The notes under the pieces were generated by a model. It had not been told where the DNA came from. It ran no database searches and saw only the letters and a program-made list of their open reading frames with translations. A stretch of DNA of 59,275 bases from Flavobacterium araucananum (GTDB lineage: Bacteria; Bacteroidota; Bacteroidia; Flavobacteriales; Flavobacteriaceae), in the NCBI RefSeq assembly GCF_002222055.1, contig NZ_MUGS01000014.1, forward strand, positions 58,765 through 118,039, written 5' to 3'. Every line of letters starts with the position of its first letter. The stretch's first letter is position 1. The position numbers were made by a program, and so were the translations under genes. Positions 35,957 to 46,087 of this stretch are shown piece after piece.

Positions 35957-36034
35957 GATCTTTTTTCTTTAAATTAAATGTACAAAAAAAGGTAAGTCAA
36001 AAAACTTACCTTTTCGAACCAACAGAATAACAAA

Positions 36035-37540
36035 TTAAAAGAAACCTAATTTCTTTTTATCGTAAGAAATCAGCATATTTTTTGTCTGGCGATATTGCCC
36101 TAACATCATTTTGTGGTTTTCGCGACCAATTCCGGATTGTTTGTATCCTCCAAAAGGAGCTCCGGCAGGATAAGAATGGTACTGATTGATCCAGACACGC
36201 CCAGACTGAATGGCTCTTGGCACCTGATAAATTTCATGTGCATCGCGTGTCCAGACTCCTGCACCTAAACCATACATTGTATCGTTGGCAATTTCGATTG
36301 CTTCTTCGGTGGTTTTAAAAGTGGTAACTGCGAGAACAGGCCCAAAAATTTCTTCCTGAAAAATTCTCATCTTGTTATGCCCCTTAAACAAGGTTGGCTT
36401 GATATAATATCCCCCTTCAAGGTCTCCTCCTAAATGATTTACGTCGCCACCAGTCAACAACTCCGCTCCTTCTTCTTTTCCTAATTTTATATACGATAAG
36501 ATTTTTTCTTTTTGAACCAGAGAGGTTTGCGCACCAATCATAGTCGATTTGTCTAACGGATTTCCGGCTATAATAGCCTCGGTTCTTTCGATAACTTTGG
36601 CAATAAACTTATCATAAATATCTTCGTGAATTAATAATCTCGACGGACAAGTACAAATTTCACCTTGATTTAAGGCAAATAAAACCGCTCCTTCTATGGC
36701 TTTATCAAAGAAATCATCGTCGTGATCTGCTACTGACGGAAAGAAAATATTAGGCGATTTACCACCTAATTCTAGTGTAACCGGGATAATATTTTCTGTA
36801 GCATATTGCATGACCAAACGGCCTGTTGTGGTAGAACCTGTAAAAGCTGCCTTAGCCACTTTTTTGTTGGTTACTAAAGGACGACCTAGCTCTGCACCAA
36901 AACCGTTTACAATATTTAAAACTCCCGGAGGAAGAATATCGCCCACCAACTCCATTAAAACTAATATCGATATTGGCGTACTTTCTGCCGGTTTTAGAAC
37001 AATGGTATTCCCTGCTGCCAATGCCGGGGCAATCTTCCAGACTGCCATTAAAATTGGAAAATTCCACGGAATTATCTGTGCAACAACACCCAAAGGTTCG
37101 CTTAAAGCGATAGAAACAGTTTGAGAATCCAGTTCTGAAATTGAACTCTCTTCGGCACGAATTACGCTTGCAAAATATCTAAAGTGATCTATCGCTAACG
37201 GAATATCTGCCGCAAGGGTTTCCCGAATTGGTTTTCCGTTATCGATTGTTTCTACTGTAGCAATATATTCAAGGTTGTCTTCTATTTTTTGTGCAATCTT
37301 ATTGAGTAAAATGCTTCGTTCTGTAACTGATGTTTTCCCCCAGGTTTTAAATGCTTCATAAGCAGCATCTACAGCCAACTCAAGATCTTCTTTGCCTGAA
37401 TGTGCTGCTTTTGTAAATACTTTTCCATCAATTGGAGAAAGAACATCAAAATATTCTCCTTTTACCGGTGCTGTAAACTTTCCGTTGATGTAATTATCGT
37501 ATTTTGCCTTAAATTCAGGTCTTTGTGTGGTAGTGCTCAT
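36035..37540 (-). CDS. Aldehyde dehydrogenase (NAD(P)-dependent)
   Basis: 501-residue cytoplasmic enzyme that oxidises an aldehyde to its acid. NAD-binding and catalytic landmarks are [36 protein letters not shown], the catalytic Glu in [13 protein letters not shown] and the catalytic Cys in [15 protein letters not shown]. The C-terminal [14 protein letters not shown] is typical of the AldB/acetaldehyde group. Forms an operon with DUF779; the promoter carries AraC-type half-sites. Confidence 0.95.
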   Translation of the reverse strand: MSTTTQRPEFKAKYDNYINGKFTAPVKGEYFDVLSPIDGKVFTKAAHSGKEDLELAVDAAYEAFKTWGKTSVTERSILLNKIAQKIEDNLEYIATVETIDNGKPIRETLAADIPLAIDHFRYFASVIRAEESSISELDSQTVSIALSEPLGVVAQIIPWNFPILMAVWKIAPALAAGNTIVLKPAESTPISILVLMELVGDILPPGVLNIVNGFGAELGRPLVTNKKVAKAAFTGSTTTGRLVMQYATENIIPVTLELGGKSPNIFFPSVADHDDDFFDKAIEGAVLFALNQGEICTCPSRLLIHEDIYDKFIAKVIERTEAIIAGNPLDKSTMIGAQTSLVQKEKILSYIKLGKEEGAELLTGGDVNHLGGDLEGGYYIKPTLFKGHNKMRIFQEEIFGPVLAVTTFKTTEEAIEIANDTMYGLGAGVWTRDAHEIYQVPRAIQSGRVWINQYHSYPAGAPFGGYKQSGIGRENHKMMLGQYRQTKNMLISYDKKKLGFF

Positions 37541-37562
37541 AATATTTTTTTTTGATTCATTT

Positions 37563-37618
37563 CAAATTTACTTTCATATTTTGAGACAGAATAGCACTTT
37601 TCATTCATGTAATAGCAC
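37563..37618 (-). promoter_or_regulatory. AldDH promoter with AraC-type direct repeats
   Basis: On the minus strand TAAATTTG (37563-37570) fits the -7 box. AATAGCAC occurs at 37590-37597 and again at 37611-37618, a 21-bp spacing (two helix turns) in the same orientation and next to the -33 position. That is the layout of an AraC-family activator site; the nearby AraC gene at 34150 is the obvious candidate. Confidence 0.55.
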
Positions 37619-37776
37619 AAAAATTACATATTCGTTTTTATAACTAACTTTTAATATTTAATTATCAAAATAGTAGCTTTAAAATTATAAAATACTCATT
37701 ATCAATGGCTTTTGTATAAATTAAAAACAGCACGAAAAAACCAAATAAATTGTTTCTTACTACAATACGCAATCCT

Positions 37777-37784
37777 TATATTTG
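37777..37784 (+). promoter_or_regulatory. -7 promoter box of pheT
   Basis: TATATTTG fits TAnnTTTG and lies 29 bases before the ATG at 37814; its position also shows that the frame opening at 37712 is too long. Confidence 0.5.
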
Positions 37785-37813
37785 TATCCTTATTTAAGAA
37801 TAAAAAAGTTAAC

Positions 37814-40234
37814 ATGAAAATATCTTACAACTGGTTAAAACAATTTATTAAAACAGACTGGACCTCTGAGCAAACTTCAGAATTACTAACAGATTTAGGT
37901 CTGGAAGTAGAAGTAGTCGAAAAATACCAATCAGTTAAAGGCGGTTTAGAAGGAGTTGTTGTCGGGCATGTACTTACTTGCGAGAAACATCCTGATGCAG
38001 ATAGATTAAAAGTTACAACTGTAAATATTGGTTTAGAAACTCCTATACAAATTGTTTGTGGTGCAGCGAATGTTGCAGCAGGACAAAAAGTTCCTGTAGC
38101 CACTATAGGAACGGTTTTATATGATAAAGACGGCGTTGAATTTACGATTAAAAAAGGAAAAATTCGTGGACAGGAAAGCCACGGAATGATTTGTGCCGAA
38201 GATGAATTGGGTTTAGGTACAAGCCATGACGGAATCATGATTCTGGACGCTGCATTAGTTCCGGGAACTCCGGCGGCAGACGTTTTTCAGGTGGCTAACG
38301 ACGAGGTATTCGAAATTGGATTAACGCCAAATCGTGCTGATGCGATGAGCCATTACGGAACTGCCCGTGATTTAAGAGCCGGAATGTTGCAACGTGGTGT
38401 AAACGTAGAGTTGATCACGCCATCTGTGAGTAATTTCAGAGTAGACATGCGCACACTCAAAATTGATGTTAATGTCGAGGAACCTCTTTTGGCACCAAGA
38501 TATTGCGGAGTTACCATTTCTGGAATTTCTGTTCAGGAATCTCCGGCATGGTTACAAGATCGTTTGAAGGCTATTGGGATAACACCAAAAAATAATATTG
38601 TCGATGTTACTAATTATGTACTGCATGAATTAGGACAACCGCTACATGCATTTGATGCTGCAAAAATTAACGGAAAAGTAATCGTAAAAACACTTCCTGA
38701 AGGTACTAAGTTTGTTACCCTTGACGATGTCGAAAGAACCTTGCACAAAGAAGACTTAATGATTTGCGACGAAAAAGGTCCGCTTTGTATTGCGGGAGTT
38801 TTTGGTGGAAAAAAATCAGGTGTTTCAGATGGTACTACAACTATATTCCTCGAAAGTGCCTATTTTGATGCGGTAAGTATTCGTAAAACAGCCAAAAGAC
38901 ATCAGCTGAATACAGATGCTTCTTTTAGATTTGAAAGAGGTATCGACCCAACGATTACAGAATATGCTCTGAAACGTGCAGCACTTTTAATCCTGGAAGT
39001 TGCAGGAGGAAAAATAACTTCTGATGTTGTAGAAGTATATCCTAAAAAAGTAGAAGATTTTTCGGTTTTATTGAATTTCAGCCATGTTTCGAAAATTATC
39101 GGACAGGAAATCCCAAAAGATACCATCAAAAAAATCCTGGTTTCTTTAGACATAAAAGTCAACAGTGTATCTGATTCCGGTTTAGGACTTACGATTCCTG
39201 CTTATCGTGTAGATGTGCAACGTGAAATCGATGTAATCGAAGAAATTTTGAGAGTTTATGGTTATAATAACATCAATTTCTCTAAAAAATTCAATGCAAC
39301 CGTTTCTAACTCACCAAGGACCGAAGATTATAAGGTACAAAACGTAATTGCATCTCAACTGAATTCTCAGGGATTTCATGAAATGATGGCAAACTCTTTG
39401 ACAACAGCGGCTTATGCCAAACTATCGACTGTTTTAAAAGAAGAACACAATGTTACGATGCTAAACCCGTTGAGTAGCGATTTGGCAACAATGCGTCAGT
39501 CTTTATTGTTCTCAGGTCTGGAAGCGATATCGTATAATATCAATAGAAAAAATGCCGATTTAAAACTGTTTGAATTCGGAAAATCATATCATAAATACCT
39601 GAACGGATACGAAGAGCACAAACATTTGACTTTGTTGATATCAGGAAACAGAAACAAAGAAAGCTGGACAAATCCTCAAAAATCTACTGACTTCTTTTTA
39701 TTGAAAGGATATGTAAAAGGGATTTTGGCCCGTTTAGGAATTGATAAAATTTCGAATGCTCCGGTACAAACAGATATTTTCTCAGAAGGAACTGCAATTT
39801 GCTACAACAATGATACTCTGGTAGAAATGGGTGTGGTAAAAAAATCGATCCTTAAACATTTTGGGATCAAACAAGATGTTTATTTTGCCGATTTTAACTG
39901 GGATCTGATTCTAAAAATTATCACCGGAAAAATCAAATATTCTGAAATACCAAAATATCCTGAAGTTCGCAGAGATCTCGCTTTGTTGATTGATAAGAGC
40001 ACCACGTATGAAAGTATTTTTAATCTGGCCAAACAAACCGAAAAATCACTTTTGAAAGATGTTAACTTATTTGATGTTTACGAAGGCGAAAAACTTCCGG
40101 AAGGCAAAAAGTCGTATGCGTTGAGTTTCACAATTCAGGACCATACAAAAACGCTTACAGATGTTCAGATTGATAAAATCATGTCGAAATTGCAACAAAC
40201 TTTTGAGACAGAACTTGGAGCAACTTTAAGATAA
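37814..40234 (+). CDS. pheT: Phenylalanine--tRNA ligase beta subunit
   Basis: Beta chain of the alpha2-beta2 enzyme that charges tRNA-Phe and edits Tyr-tRNA-Phe. About 806 residues from the ATG that gives the conserved start MKISYNWLKQFIKTDWT. The tRNA-binding EMAP-like domain (VVVGHVLTCEKHPDADRLKVTTV) is near 40-150. The B3/B4 editing region, B5 domain, catalytic-like core (RFERGIDPT, VYGYNNI) and C-terminal ferredoxin-fold anticodon-binding domain (KYPEVRRDLALLIDKSTTYESI...SYALSFTIQDHTKTLTDVQID) follow in order. pheS is not in the window. Confidence 0.96.
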   Translation: MKISYNWLKQFIKTDWTSEQTSELLTDLGLEVEVVEKYQSVKGGLEGVVVGHVLTCEKHPDADRLKVTTVNIGLETPIQIVCGAANVAAGQKVPVATIGTVLYDKDGVEFTIKKGKIRGQESHGMICAEDELGLGTSHDGIMILDAALVPGTPAADVFQVANDEVFEIGLTPNRADAMSHYGTARDLRAGMLQRGVNVELITPSVSNFRVDMRTLKIDVNVEEPLLAPRYCGVTISGISVQESPAWLQDRLKAIGITPKNNIVDVTNYVLHELGQPLHAFDAAKINGKVIVKTLPEGTKFVTLDDVERTLHKEDLMICDEKGPLCIAGVFGGKKSGVSDGTTTIFLESAYFDAVSIRKTAKRHQLNTDASFRFERGIDPTITEYALKRAALLILEVAGGKITSDVVEVYPKKVEDFSVLLNFSHVSKIIGQEIPKDTIKKILVSLDIKVNSVSDSGLGLTIPAYRVDVQREIDVIEEILRVYGYNNINFSKKFNATVSNSPRTEDYKVQNVIASQLNSQGFHEMMANSLTTAAYAKLSTVLKEEHNVTMLNPLSSDLATMRQSLLFSGLEAISYNINRKNADLKLFEFGKSYHKYLNGYEEHKHLTLLISGNRNKESWTNPQKSTDFFLLKGYVKGILARLGIDKISNAPVQTDIFSEGTAICYNNDTLVEMGVVKKSILKHFGIKQDVYFADFNWDLILKIITGKIKYSEIPKYPEVRRDLALLIDKSTTYESIFNLAKQTEKSLLKDVNLFDVYEGEKLPEGKKSYALSFTIQDHTKTLTDVQIDKIMSKLQQTFETELGATLR

Positions 40235-40257
40235 AATCTATTGCATCATAAATTTTC

Positions 40258-40297
40258 AAACCCGACAGCTTTTATGAAGTTGTCGGGTTTTGTTTTT
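40258..40297. terminator. Bidirectional terminator between pheT and muramidase gene
   Basis: A perfect 10-bp stem AAACCCGACA / TGTCGGGTTT at 40258-40267 and 40281-40290, followed by TGTTTTTGTT. It sits between convergent genes. Confidence 0.88.
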
Positions 40298-40299
40298 GT

Positions 40300-41124
40300 T
40301 TAAACCTCATACTTCGCATAGGCTTTCATCAATTTTTCATCGTATTTATTGGTTTTATATCCTGCTCCATTATATCTCAAAGCAAAATCTGCCCAGTTTT
40401 TGTTTTTTAAGAGCCCTATTAAATTGTTCTTAACCAAAAACAAGCCAAAAGCTTTTAGATGTTCGCCTTCGTTGAGATACATTTTTTCTACAAACCCGTC
40501 TATACTTTCATATCCTATAGCAAGCGAATTAAACCCCATAATTTGATACAAACCCCACGATGCAGCACATTTTGCCGCATCGCTAAACTTTTTGTCAGGA
40601 GCAACGTTTATCGCTTTTTCTAAACGTACATATTCGGCAGTGCCACCTACATAATAGTTTTTGGTATATTTTTGAAACAATATATTTTCAGTCTCAGCAT
40701 TGCTGTAATCTCTTGGATTTATAGCTCTTTTTTCGAGTTCTCTCCAGAAAACATGTCCTTCGAATAATATTTTTGGACGTCCGTCTACCAGAAAACCCTT
40801 CCCTCCGCTTTCGACTTCGTTCACCGCTTTGACAACGGCGAGTTCGAGATCATGCTCGTTTGAAAAATCAATAAGATTTTGCTCAGAAAGTAACTTACCA
40901 TTCGACGAAAATCCTCCCTGAGTTTTCTCGACAAGAGTCGACCACGTTTTTAAACCTACGATACCATCTACAACTAAATTGTTTTTTAGCTGAAATTCCT
41001 TTACCGCATTATCCGTTTCAATACCAAAATAATCAGAAACAATCACCTCGTATTTTAGTTTTTCGAGAAGCTCATTCAAATAATAAACTTCACTTGCTGT
41101 TGTACCTAATCGGATCGTTTTCAT
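40300..41124 (-). CDS. N-acetylmuramidase-family lysozyme with peptidoglycan-binding domain
   Basis: 274 residues. Residues 1-70 are a peptidoglycan-binding type 1 domain (TDNAVKEFQLKNNLVVDGIVGLKTWSTL). The rest matches the N-acetylmuramidase domain (DUF3380) of phage endolysins, with AVNEVESGGKGFL containing the likely catalytic Glu, PKILFEGHVFWREL and AASWGLYQIMGFN. No signal peptide is visible, so export needs another route. It overlaps the large gene upstream by four bases (ATGA), so the two are translationally coupled. Confidence 0.92.
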   Translation of the reverse strand: MKTIRLGTTASEVYYLNELLEKLKYEVIVSDYFGIETDNAVKEFQLKNNLVVDGIVGLKTWSTLVEKTQGGFSSNGKLLSEQNLIDFSNEHDLELAVVKAVNEVESGGKGFLVDGRPKILFEGHVFWRELEKRAINPRDYSNAETENILFQKYTKNYYVGGTAEYVRLEKAINVAPDKKFSDAAKCAASWGLYQIMGFNSLAIGYESIDGFVEKMYLNEGEHLKAFGLFLVKNNLIGLLKNKNWADFALRYNGAGYKTNKYDEKLMKAYAKYEV

Positions 41125-43277
41125 GACTTTTTGTTTATGATTATTTTTGCTGATGCCAAAAAGTTAAAGACATCATTTCTTGAACTCGTCAGATTATCAT
41201 TTTTGTCATAATAATTGACTTTATAAGAAATTAAAGTATTGTTATTCAAAGTATTTTTAACAATAAAATTAAAGAGAATTGGAGTCGAAAATTCAGGTTT
41301 CAACCGTTCAAAAGTAAATTTGCTCCCTGTTTCCTGAACCGTAAGTTCGATCGTGATCCTGCTTGTTGTAGCAGCCTGACTTTTTATCTCAACCTGGATA
41401 TATCGGTTATAATTGGTAGATTGAGAGACAACCTGATTAAACTCTGAGCTAATATTTTCTATATTCTCAAAATCAAAATAGACATTTTTCAAATTGTCTA
41501 ATACAGATGGATTAAGAGCCGGGATATCTAAAGTTTTAGTATCATTGCTACTTAATTCCGGATAATTTTTAAAAAAAGTACCGTTTAGATACGTTGCATT
41601 TTGATTGTATACCAACAAGACCGAATTGAGTTTGCAATTTGAAATAGACTGATTGTTGATTTGTATTTTCCTGGCAGCATTATCAATCAAAGCTTCCAGA
41701 ATTTCGCCAATTGTATTTTCGATATTCAGCTCAACCACACTCGTGTCTTTTATTTCTTTATGTTTGAAATTAATGTTGGCATATTGTGTTATAGTATTGT
41801 TTAAGGCATTAATCAGTATGCTTGCTTCAGATAAATTCTCTGTCGATAAATTGAAAAGAAAATGTTTCCCATCTGTTGTAATATCTGATTTTTGCAAAAA
41901 ATAATTCCCGCTTACCTCAAATTCGGCAGCAATATCATTAGGAAACAAAAATTGAACTTTATCAAAATAGTCGGTTGTATCGCCATCGATAAAATTATTG
42001 TTGAGAAGTGCGATTTTTAATTTGGCAAGATCAAAATCCGAAAGATCAGGGCCAATGGCAAACTGAAAACTGATTTTAGAAATCTCTTCAGATGTACTTG
42101 TTCCTTCTTCAGATGCATGAAAAATGGTCGAAATACAGGGTTTCATTGTATTTAAATCTTTCGACAGATTGTAAATTTTCGAAATCAGTAAAAAGGTATT
42201 GGGCTGAACCATAGATTTGTAAATCGACAGTTTGCTAAAATTAAATCCAGAAACAAATATTTGTTTAAACTGCGAGAAATCTTCGTTTAGATTGAACGGA
42301 TTATTTATAAATCCACCATCAATCGATTTGTATAAACTTGTAGCCACGGTATTTGAAAGCGGATAACTTAAGGTTTTGTTGATTTTTAATAAAAAAGTAC
42401 TTTTTACAAATTCTTCCTGATCACCTGCAATTATATTATTATCCCGTTGTATTTGAGATATAACTTTGGCGGGCGCAACATTGTTTATGCTTGCAGACCT
42501 AACCATTAAAGGATTATTGATAAGCGTTGCTCTGGGCTGAAGTACCGATTTTGTCGAAACCAGGTCTTTTTTAGTAATAGTTTGACTTTTTATAACCGAA
42601 AAATCTCTTGCAAACAAAAAATTTCGTTTTAGTTTTGAATATCCTTTAAAGTCAAAAAATAAATCAACATTGCTTTTCAGATCATTTATGTTTGAAACCA
42701 AATTGATAAACGCAATTTTTACCGCTTCATCAATCAGATCAAACTGAATTTCTTGTGTTACAGTATTTATAATTCCGTTAATTTTTATGGTATCATGATT
42801 TACTTTTAGGTTTAAAATGGCTTCTCTTAAATTTAAGGCAATGCTTTTTTCATTCGTTTTTAGTTCCTTATTTTTGATGCTGTATTTAAGCGTCACTTTT
42901 CCCATTAGTCCACTTTTATTTCCTGATTTATCGAGTACATTTTCATAATAAAACAAGGTTCCATTATTGGGTTCTATGTCTATTTGAGGAAAATACAACG
43001 TGATTTCATTTTTAAAATAATCCTTAAAGTTATCGTTCTCCGTAATAGCGTTACTGCCTTCAATTAAAGGATAATAACTTTCGAATATTGGAAAACCAAT
43101 TAGGATAGGTTTTATTTCGATTGAATGAATGATGGGATGTTCTATAACTTTAAATTCAGGTTCTTTTTTGACTGTTGCAACTGTAAACGAACTACTGGGT
43201 TTTGCAGGTTCAAGGTTAAATCTGTTTATGGGAACTAATCTTGTTCCTTCGAGTTTAAATGTATTTAAATCTGGCAT
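41121..43277 (-). CDS. Large unknown protein of the muramidase operon (718 aa)
   Basis: I do not recognise this protein. It has 718 residues, no signal peptide and no membrane segments. It has many alternating hydrophobic/polar strands and is rich in Asn, Lys, Ile and Ser, consistent with a multi-domain beta-rich structural or surface protein. The N-terminus is Pro-rich and extended; the last 100 residues look like an Ig-like fold. It is coupled by ATGA overlap to the muramidase and follows the 671-residue protein after a hairpin. A partner or carrier role for the muramidase is inferred. Confidence 0.75.
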   Translation of the reverse strand: MPDLNTFKLEGTRLVPINRFNLEPAKPSSSFTVATVKKEPEFKVIEHPIIHSIEIKPILIGFPIFESYYPLIEGSNAITENDNFKDYFKNEITLYFPQIDIEPNNGTLFYYENVLDKSGNKSGLMGKVTLKYSIKNKELKTNEKSIALNLREAILNLKVNHDTIKINGIINTVTQEIQFDLIDEAVKIAFINLVSNINDLKSNVDLFFDFKGYSKLKRNFLFARDFSVIKSQTITKKDLVSTKSVLQPRATLINNPLMVRSASINNVAPAKVISQIQRDNNIIAGDQEEFVKSTFLLKINKTLSYPLSNTVATSLYKSIDGGFINNPFNLNEDFSQFKQIFVSGFNFSKLSIYKSMVQPNTFLLISKIYNLSKDLNTMKPCISTIFHASEEGTSTSEEISKISFQFAIGPDLSDFDLAKLKIALLNNNFIDGDTTDYFDKVQFLFPNDIAAEFEVSGNYFLQKSDITTDGKHFLFNLSTENLSEASILINALNNTITQYANINFKHKEIKDTSVVELNIENTIGEILEALIDNAARKIQINNQSISNCKLNSVLLVYNQNATYLNGTFFKNYPELSSNDTKTLDIPALNPSVLDNLKNVYFDFENIENISSEFNQVVSQSTNYNRYIQVEIKSQAATTSRITIELTVQETGSKFTFERLKPEFSTPILFNFIVKNTLNNNTLISYKVNYYDKNDNLTSSRNDVFNFLASAKIIINKKS

Positions 43278-43313
43278 GATTATTCGGTTTTAGGATTAAT
43301 GATTATTAGAAAA

Positions 43314-43339
43314 CAAAAGGGACAAAAAATGTCCCTTTG
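43314..43339 (-). terminator. Intra-operon hairpin (attenuator-like)
   Basis: AAAGGGAC / GTCCCTTT stem with an A-rich loop in the 81-bp gap between the 671- and 718-residue genes, T-rich on the downstream (minus-strand) side. It may let only part of the transcripts through, giving more of the first protein. Confidence 0.65.
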
Positions 43340-43358
43340 TTTCGTGTCTCAAAAAATG

Positions 43359-45374
43359 TTATTCCTGAAATGGAGCTCTGATTTTTTCGATATCGGCATT
43401 TTGTGCCGCAGTTCCGGTTGGAAGTTCAAATAAAACATCGCCTTCTAAATAATCGATTTTTTGAAAATCTGTTGTTACAGATACTTTTTTGGCTTTTTTA
43501 CCAATTTTTCCGCTACAGGTATATTTTACCTTATACTCTGTTGGCTTAATCGTATAATCCAGTTCATACCAGGCTCTGTACGGAATTGCATCTTCGAAAT
43601 TGTCAGCTGTAAATTTGAATTTTTTAGTTGACATTTTATCTACTTTAAGCGTTACTTCAAGCGTATCGCATTCGTAAAGCTGCTCTGTAGACAACGTATA
43701 ATTGATCATGTTTTGAACCGGAAGCGGGATAAAAATCTTAGTTCCTTCAAATTCAAATTCTCTTACAGTATCTTTTAGTTTGATACGTTTGTCTTTTTCG
43801 TACATTACTTCCTGGCGTACTTTAATTTTTGATGATCCGTTATTTTTTACGAAGTCAAAAACAAAAGCATTTTTCTCTCTTGATTTATCACTCCAGGTTG
43901 CCGGAAAAATTGCATCAATTTCTTTACCTGCCTTACTGGTATTTTTTACATACGGAGTTCCTTCGGGAGCAATCATTCTACCGGAACTTTTCCAGATTAT
44001 TTTGCCTTTAGAATCCGGATATCCAACTTCTATAGAAACCTGACTTACAGGACTATCGTTTACAATATCGCTGTCTTTGTCGAGCTTGATCAAACCTCCG
44101 TTTAAAGAAGCGATTACCTGAACTTTTGAAAAATCTTCGTCAAGCTGAATTTCAGTGATGTATTTTTTTAAATCTTCTTTTGCCGCAGCACCGGATTTTA
44201 AGGTTAATGGGGTTAAGTTTCCGCTAATTTTTGAATCTAAAACTTCGATGGCAGAGAATTTTATTTCGTCTGTAAATTTTAGTTCTCTAATCTGTGTCCC
44301 GGATTTTAAACTTACGCCAACACTGCCAATCCCGAAAAATATCCTAAAAAATCCTCCCGGTTTCTCCGGAGTTGCCGCTGGTGTAAATTGTTTTTCAGGA
44401 GCGTCAAAAATTTGTTTTTGAACCATTTGAAAAGCAAAATCTCTTTGTTTGGTCAAAAGTGCTTCTTCTACTTTTTTTCTTTCCTCATTTGTAAATTGAT
44501 TATCCGTAATAATCTCACTTACAATTCCGCCTTCTGTCTTGATTTTTTCATATTCATGCTCCCAGTTTACATCAGCAAAGGACCAGCTGGCATTTACTTT
44601 TGCCGAAAAATAAGTGTGTACTTTTTTAACGTCAACCGTAGTTTTGATTACCGTTGTTGGCATGTACCCTTTGTATTTGATGTTGTTTTCGACTACCAAA
44701 TTGTTTGATCCTGCTTCTAATGCATTTTTGACCAACGAAGCGCTGTAACGTCCCATTAAGATAGAAAATGCATTGTCGCCAAGTCCAAAAGTAGTTCCGG
44801 CTCCTTCTCCCTGAATGTTAAAAGTCCACGGATTTGCTCCTCCAAAAGGATTGTTTGGTGATTTCTCGCCCACCACCTGCATCGCAATCTTATTTTCTGT
44901 TAGCTGAATAGGTCTTACATTGGTTTCATTAAAATCCCTGTCTACACCTTTCAAAAAAGAGAACAATCCAAACAATTTTGACTCTCTTTGATTGTTATAA
45001 CTCGTATGAAGCTTTGTTTTTAGTTTGTCGATTGCAATTTTTAGCAAGGCTTCCGGCAAATCGATTGTGCTGGTCAATGTGGTGTAAGCTCCCGCTTCTT
45101 CTTCCAGACCTTCGGCACCTATTACAGTAGACGAATCTCCTTCTGATTTAAAAACCTGCATTGCAAATTTAAATCTTCCATCAGGATGTTTTGAAAGTCT
45201 TGGATACTTTGGATAATAGTAAAACTGCATGGGTAAACCAGCATCTCTTAATAACATATTATTAGGATCTGGCGAAAAAAGGACTGCAAAATCTGCTCCA
45301 TCTTCTTTCTCTAAAAGAATTTCTACTGTTCCGGCTCCTGCATGAGGATAACCCAGAGGGGTTGGTTGTGACAT
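43359..45374 (-). CDS. Large unknown protein, first gene of the muramidase operon (671 aa)
   Basis: Not recognised. 671 residues without signal peptide or membrane helices. It begins MSQPTPLGYPHAGAGTVEIL, has an early DFAVLFSPDPNNMLLRDAGLP segment, a central charged helical stretch (NEERKKVEEALLTKQRDFAFQMVQKQIFDAPEKQ) and a C-terminal half of repeated beta-strand modules. Base composition fits the host chromosome, so it is not an obvious recent import. Nearby are a muramidase and a divergent two-component system; the function is unknown. Confidence 0.75.
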   Translation of the reverse strand: MSQPTPLGYPHAGAGTVEILLEKEDGADFAVLFSPDPNNMLLRDAGLPMQFYYYPKYPRLSKHPDGRFKFAMQVFKSEGDSSTVIGAEGLEEEAGAYTTLTSTIDLPEALLKIAIDKLKTKLHTSYNNQRESKLFGLFSFLKGVDRDFNETNVRPIQLTENKIAMQVVGEKSPNNPFGGANPWTFNIQGEGAGTTFGLGDNAFSILMGRYSASLVKNALEAGSNNLVVENNIKYKGYMPTTVIKTTVDVKKVHTYFSAKVNASWSFADVNWEHEYEKIKTEGGIVSEIITDNQFTNEERKKVEEALLTKQRDFAFQMVQKQIFDAPEKQFTPAATPEKPGGFFRIFFGIGSVGVSLKSGTQIRELKFTDEIKFSAIEVLDSKISGNLTPLTLKSGAAAKEDLKKYITEIQLDEDFSKVQVIASLNGGLIKLDKDSDIVNDSPVSQVSIEVGYPDSKGKIIWKSSGRMIAPEGTPYVKNTSKAGKEIDAIFPATWSDKSREKNAFVFDFVKNNGSSKIKVRQEVMYEKDKRIKLKDTVREFEFEGTKIFIPLPVQNMINYTLSTEQLYECDTLEVTLKVDKMSTKKFKFTADNFEDAIPYRAWYELDYTIKPTEYKVKYTCSGKIGKKAKKVSVTTDFQKIDYLEGDVLFELPTGTAAQNADIEKIRAPFQE

Positions 45375-45649
45375 AATTAAAAAATTTAGTTATTATTTAT
45401 TAAATGGTTCTGCTCATTTTAGCCACTTTGTAAATGCATAAAATGAACGATGTAAAATTCATTTTTTATAAACTATTATGAAACAGCACTTTAACCCTAT
45501 TTTTTGAATAAATTTACCCTGCGAAAAAAGGGTGTATTTCCCCTTGTCAACTTTATACGTTTAAAATAATTTTGCCCTGTAGTTTTGTTTAAAACACTAT
45601 TGAACAATAAATTAACCTATTAACAATAAATTATTTAATTTTAAATATT
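45375..45649. promoter_or_regulatory. Divergent promoter region of the muramidase and signalling units
   Basis: TAGTTTTG at 45580-45587 fits the -7 consensus for the plus-strand genes, 62 bases before the ATG at 45650. TCATTTTA (45414-45421) and TAAAATGA (45439-45446) form an inverted repeat near the minus-strand start that could bind the response regulator. A short ACCCT/AGGGT hairpin lies near 45518-45535. No clear -33 box. Confidence 0.4.
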
Positions 45650-46081
45650 ATGGAAAAAATACCAGGAAGACCGACTCAATTAATAACAAAGAAGTTCGGC
45701 AAAGAGTTACATACTAATTTTATGAAGTACAGAGCCAGCATAATTTCAAAGTATATTAAAAAAGAAGATGCAAATGCTGTTTGGTTTTCAATAGAAGAAC
45801 TTGAAAACTATATTCATTTTATTAAAACAAAAGGAGAGAAATCCGGCTATACTGTAAGCGGAATTCGTTTTTATTTTGGGGTATATCCGGAAGATAGACA
45901 ATATGCCGAAAAAGCAGGTTTAATGACGTTGTTTTTAACCGCTACAGGCAAAAAAATCAGACCTAAAACAAATGAAGTACAAACTTTTGCATTGGTTCGT
46001 GAAAATGAAGATACAGATATAGCAACTATCGAACCTATGAACTACGGCAGCATTGGAAGACCACCTACATTATTATATTAA
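45650..46081 (+). CDS. Conserved hypothetical of the signalling unit (143 aa)
   Basis: 143 residues, soluble. It has a recognisable pattern (ANAVWFSIEELENYIHFIKTKGEKSGYTVSGIRFYFGVYPED) that I have seen in Flavobacterial hypothetical proteins next to a membrane protein and sensor kinase, but I know no function. Ends GSIGRPPTLLY. It is 6 bp upstream of the membrane gene, clearly co-transcribed. Confidence 0.8.
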   Translation: MEKIPGRPTQLITKKFGKELHTNFMKYRASIISKYIKKEDANAVWFSIEELENYIHFIKTKGEKSGYTVSGIRFYFGVYPEDRQYAEKAGLMTLFLTATGKKIRPKTNEVQTFALVRENEDTDIATIEPMNYGSIGRPPTLLY

Positions 46082-46087
46082 AAAATT

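Noticed and set aside
37712..37813. Extended N-terminus of pheT
   Set aside because: The extra 34 codons lie upstream of the -7 box, and the conserved PheT start is at 37814.
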